Shown here: positions 23,386-23,786 of the stretch, piece after piece
Position numbering within the stretch: position 1 is the stretch's first letter
How the letters are laid out: each line of letters starts with the position of its first letter
Origin: Clostridia bacterium
GTDB lineage: Bacteria; Bacillota; Clostridia; TANB77; CAG-508
Length of the DNA: 23,786 bases
Direction: 5' to 3'
Assembly: GCA_900754285.1 (NCBI GenBank)
Contig: CAAECB010000077.1
Span: forward strand, 1-23,786
The notes under the pieces: model-generated
The model's input: only the letters and a program-made list of their open reading frames with translations
The model's database searches: none
Told to the model about the DNA's origin: nothing
Made by a program: the position numbers and the translations under genes

Positions 23386-23460
23386 AAACAAGCACCAAGG
23401 TTAGACAAAAAATGACATCAAAAAGTTTGAAAAAAATATATAAAAAAATTAAAAAATATA

Positions 23461-23489
23461 TTGACAAAAACTTAAAAAGATGTTAAGAT
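23461..23489 (+). promoter_or_regulatory. Tandem stable-RNA promoter 2
   Basis: TTGACA (23461-23466), 17 bases, TAAGAT (23484-23489). Downstream of promoters 1 and 2 a similar stretch recurs (CACCAAGGTTAGACAAAAAA and TACCAAGCAACAGACAAAAA), so the unit seems duplicated. Confidence 0.7.
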
Positions 23490-23643
23490 AAAAAAGTACC
23501 AAGCAACAGACAAAAAAGTTTAAAATATTAATGATAAAATTAGTAAAAAACTACAACTAAATGAAAGAATCTACATATTACTAGTTTTTTATTTTGCCCT
23601 AAAAACAAGCAAAAAAATATTTTAAAAAAAGTCGAAAAAAGTA

Positions 23644-23672
23644 TTGACAAAATGAAAAAGGTATAGTAAAAT
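23644..23672 (+). promoter_or_regulatory. Tandem stable-RNA promoter 3
   Basis: TTGACA (23644-23649), 17 bases, TAAAAT (23667-23672). The sequence after it (ACATTGAAAAGTAAACAAT, from 23703) resembles the TTGAAAACT-type leader boxes next to Firmicute rRNA genes, so a 16S gene probably begins just beyond the window. No rRNA or tRNA is within it. Confidence 0.7.
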
Positions 23673-23786
23673 ATAAAACGTTCCACAGAGAACAAAAAAG
23701 TACATTGAAAAGTAAACAATAAAATCCTTTAGAGAATAAACCGAAGCGGTATAAATTTTAGAAATAAAATAAGTACCGAACAAGTA

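Noticed and set aside
23500..23786. rRNA or tRNA gene inside the window
   Set aside because: Only promoter and leader-like sequence is visible; no recognisable rRNA start or tRNA fold.

Overview
The window is very AT-rich and comes from an endospore-forming Clostridia-type Firmicute. It carries spoIIGA, sigE and sigG in the usual order behind a division cluster (divIB, two DUF881 genes, sbp, ftsA, ftsZ), and several genes start at TTG or GTG. I cannot name the species.

Positions 1 to about 10820 are the right-hand part of an integrated mobile element; its left end lies outside the window. It holds the 3' end of an unknown gene, a hairpin-rich possible transfer origin, a MobV-type relaxase, an intact 1158-bp insertion sequence with a 27-bp flanking direct repeat, and a three-gene operon (transglutaminase-like protein, small acidic protein, ABC exporter). 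After these come a DUF6076-like gene on the minus strand, two leader/small ORFs, a Bro-N/DinD-like gene and a large serine recombinase. The recombinase stop codon lies inside the resumed murA sequence, so the element is integrated at the codons for the catalytic-cysteine loop of MurA and has split that gene.

From 10816 to 17580 is chromosomal cell-wall and division DNA: the murA 3' remnant, divIB, two ylxW/ylxX-like genes, sbp, ftsA with its own sigma-A-type promoter, and ftsZ. From 17851 to 22912 is the sporulation block spoIIGA-sigE ... sigG, with a Tim44-like membrane protein and an SPFH/zinc-ribbon protein between the two sigma genes. A ylmC/ymxH gene follows. The last 450 bases carry three evenly built tandem promoters and an rRNA-type leader, so an rRNA operon probably starts just past the window.

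The most striking observation runs through both the mobile and the chromosomal parts. Four genes (the DUF6076-like gene, murA, sigE and ylmC) each need one +1 reading-frame change to give a full-length conserved protein. In all four the change falls exactly on an in-frame CGG codon followed by A (CGG A read onward as GGA). I checked every CGG in the coding frames of the window by eye. These four are the only in-frame CGG codons, and none is used as an ordinary arginine codon, although CGA, CGT, CGC and AGG are. CGGA in other phases (such as AAC GGA or ATC GGA) causes no frame change. This fits an organism in which CGG has no normal decoder and CGG-A acts as a +1 frameshift (or four-base glycine) signal, in essential, sporulation and mobile genes alike.
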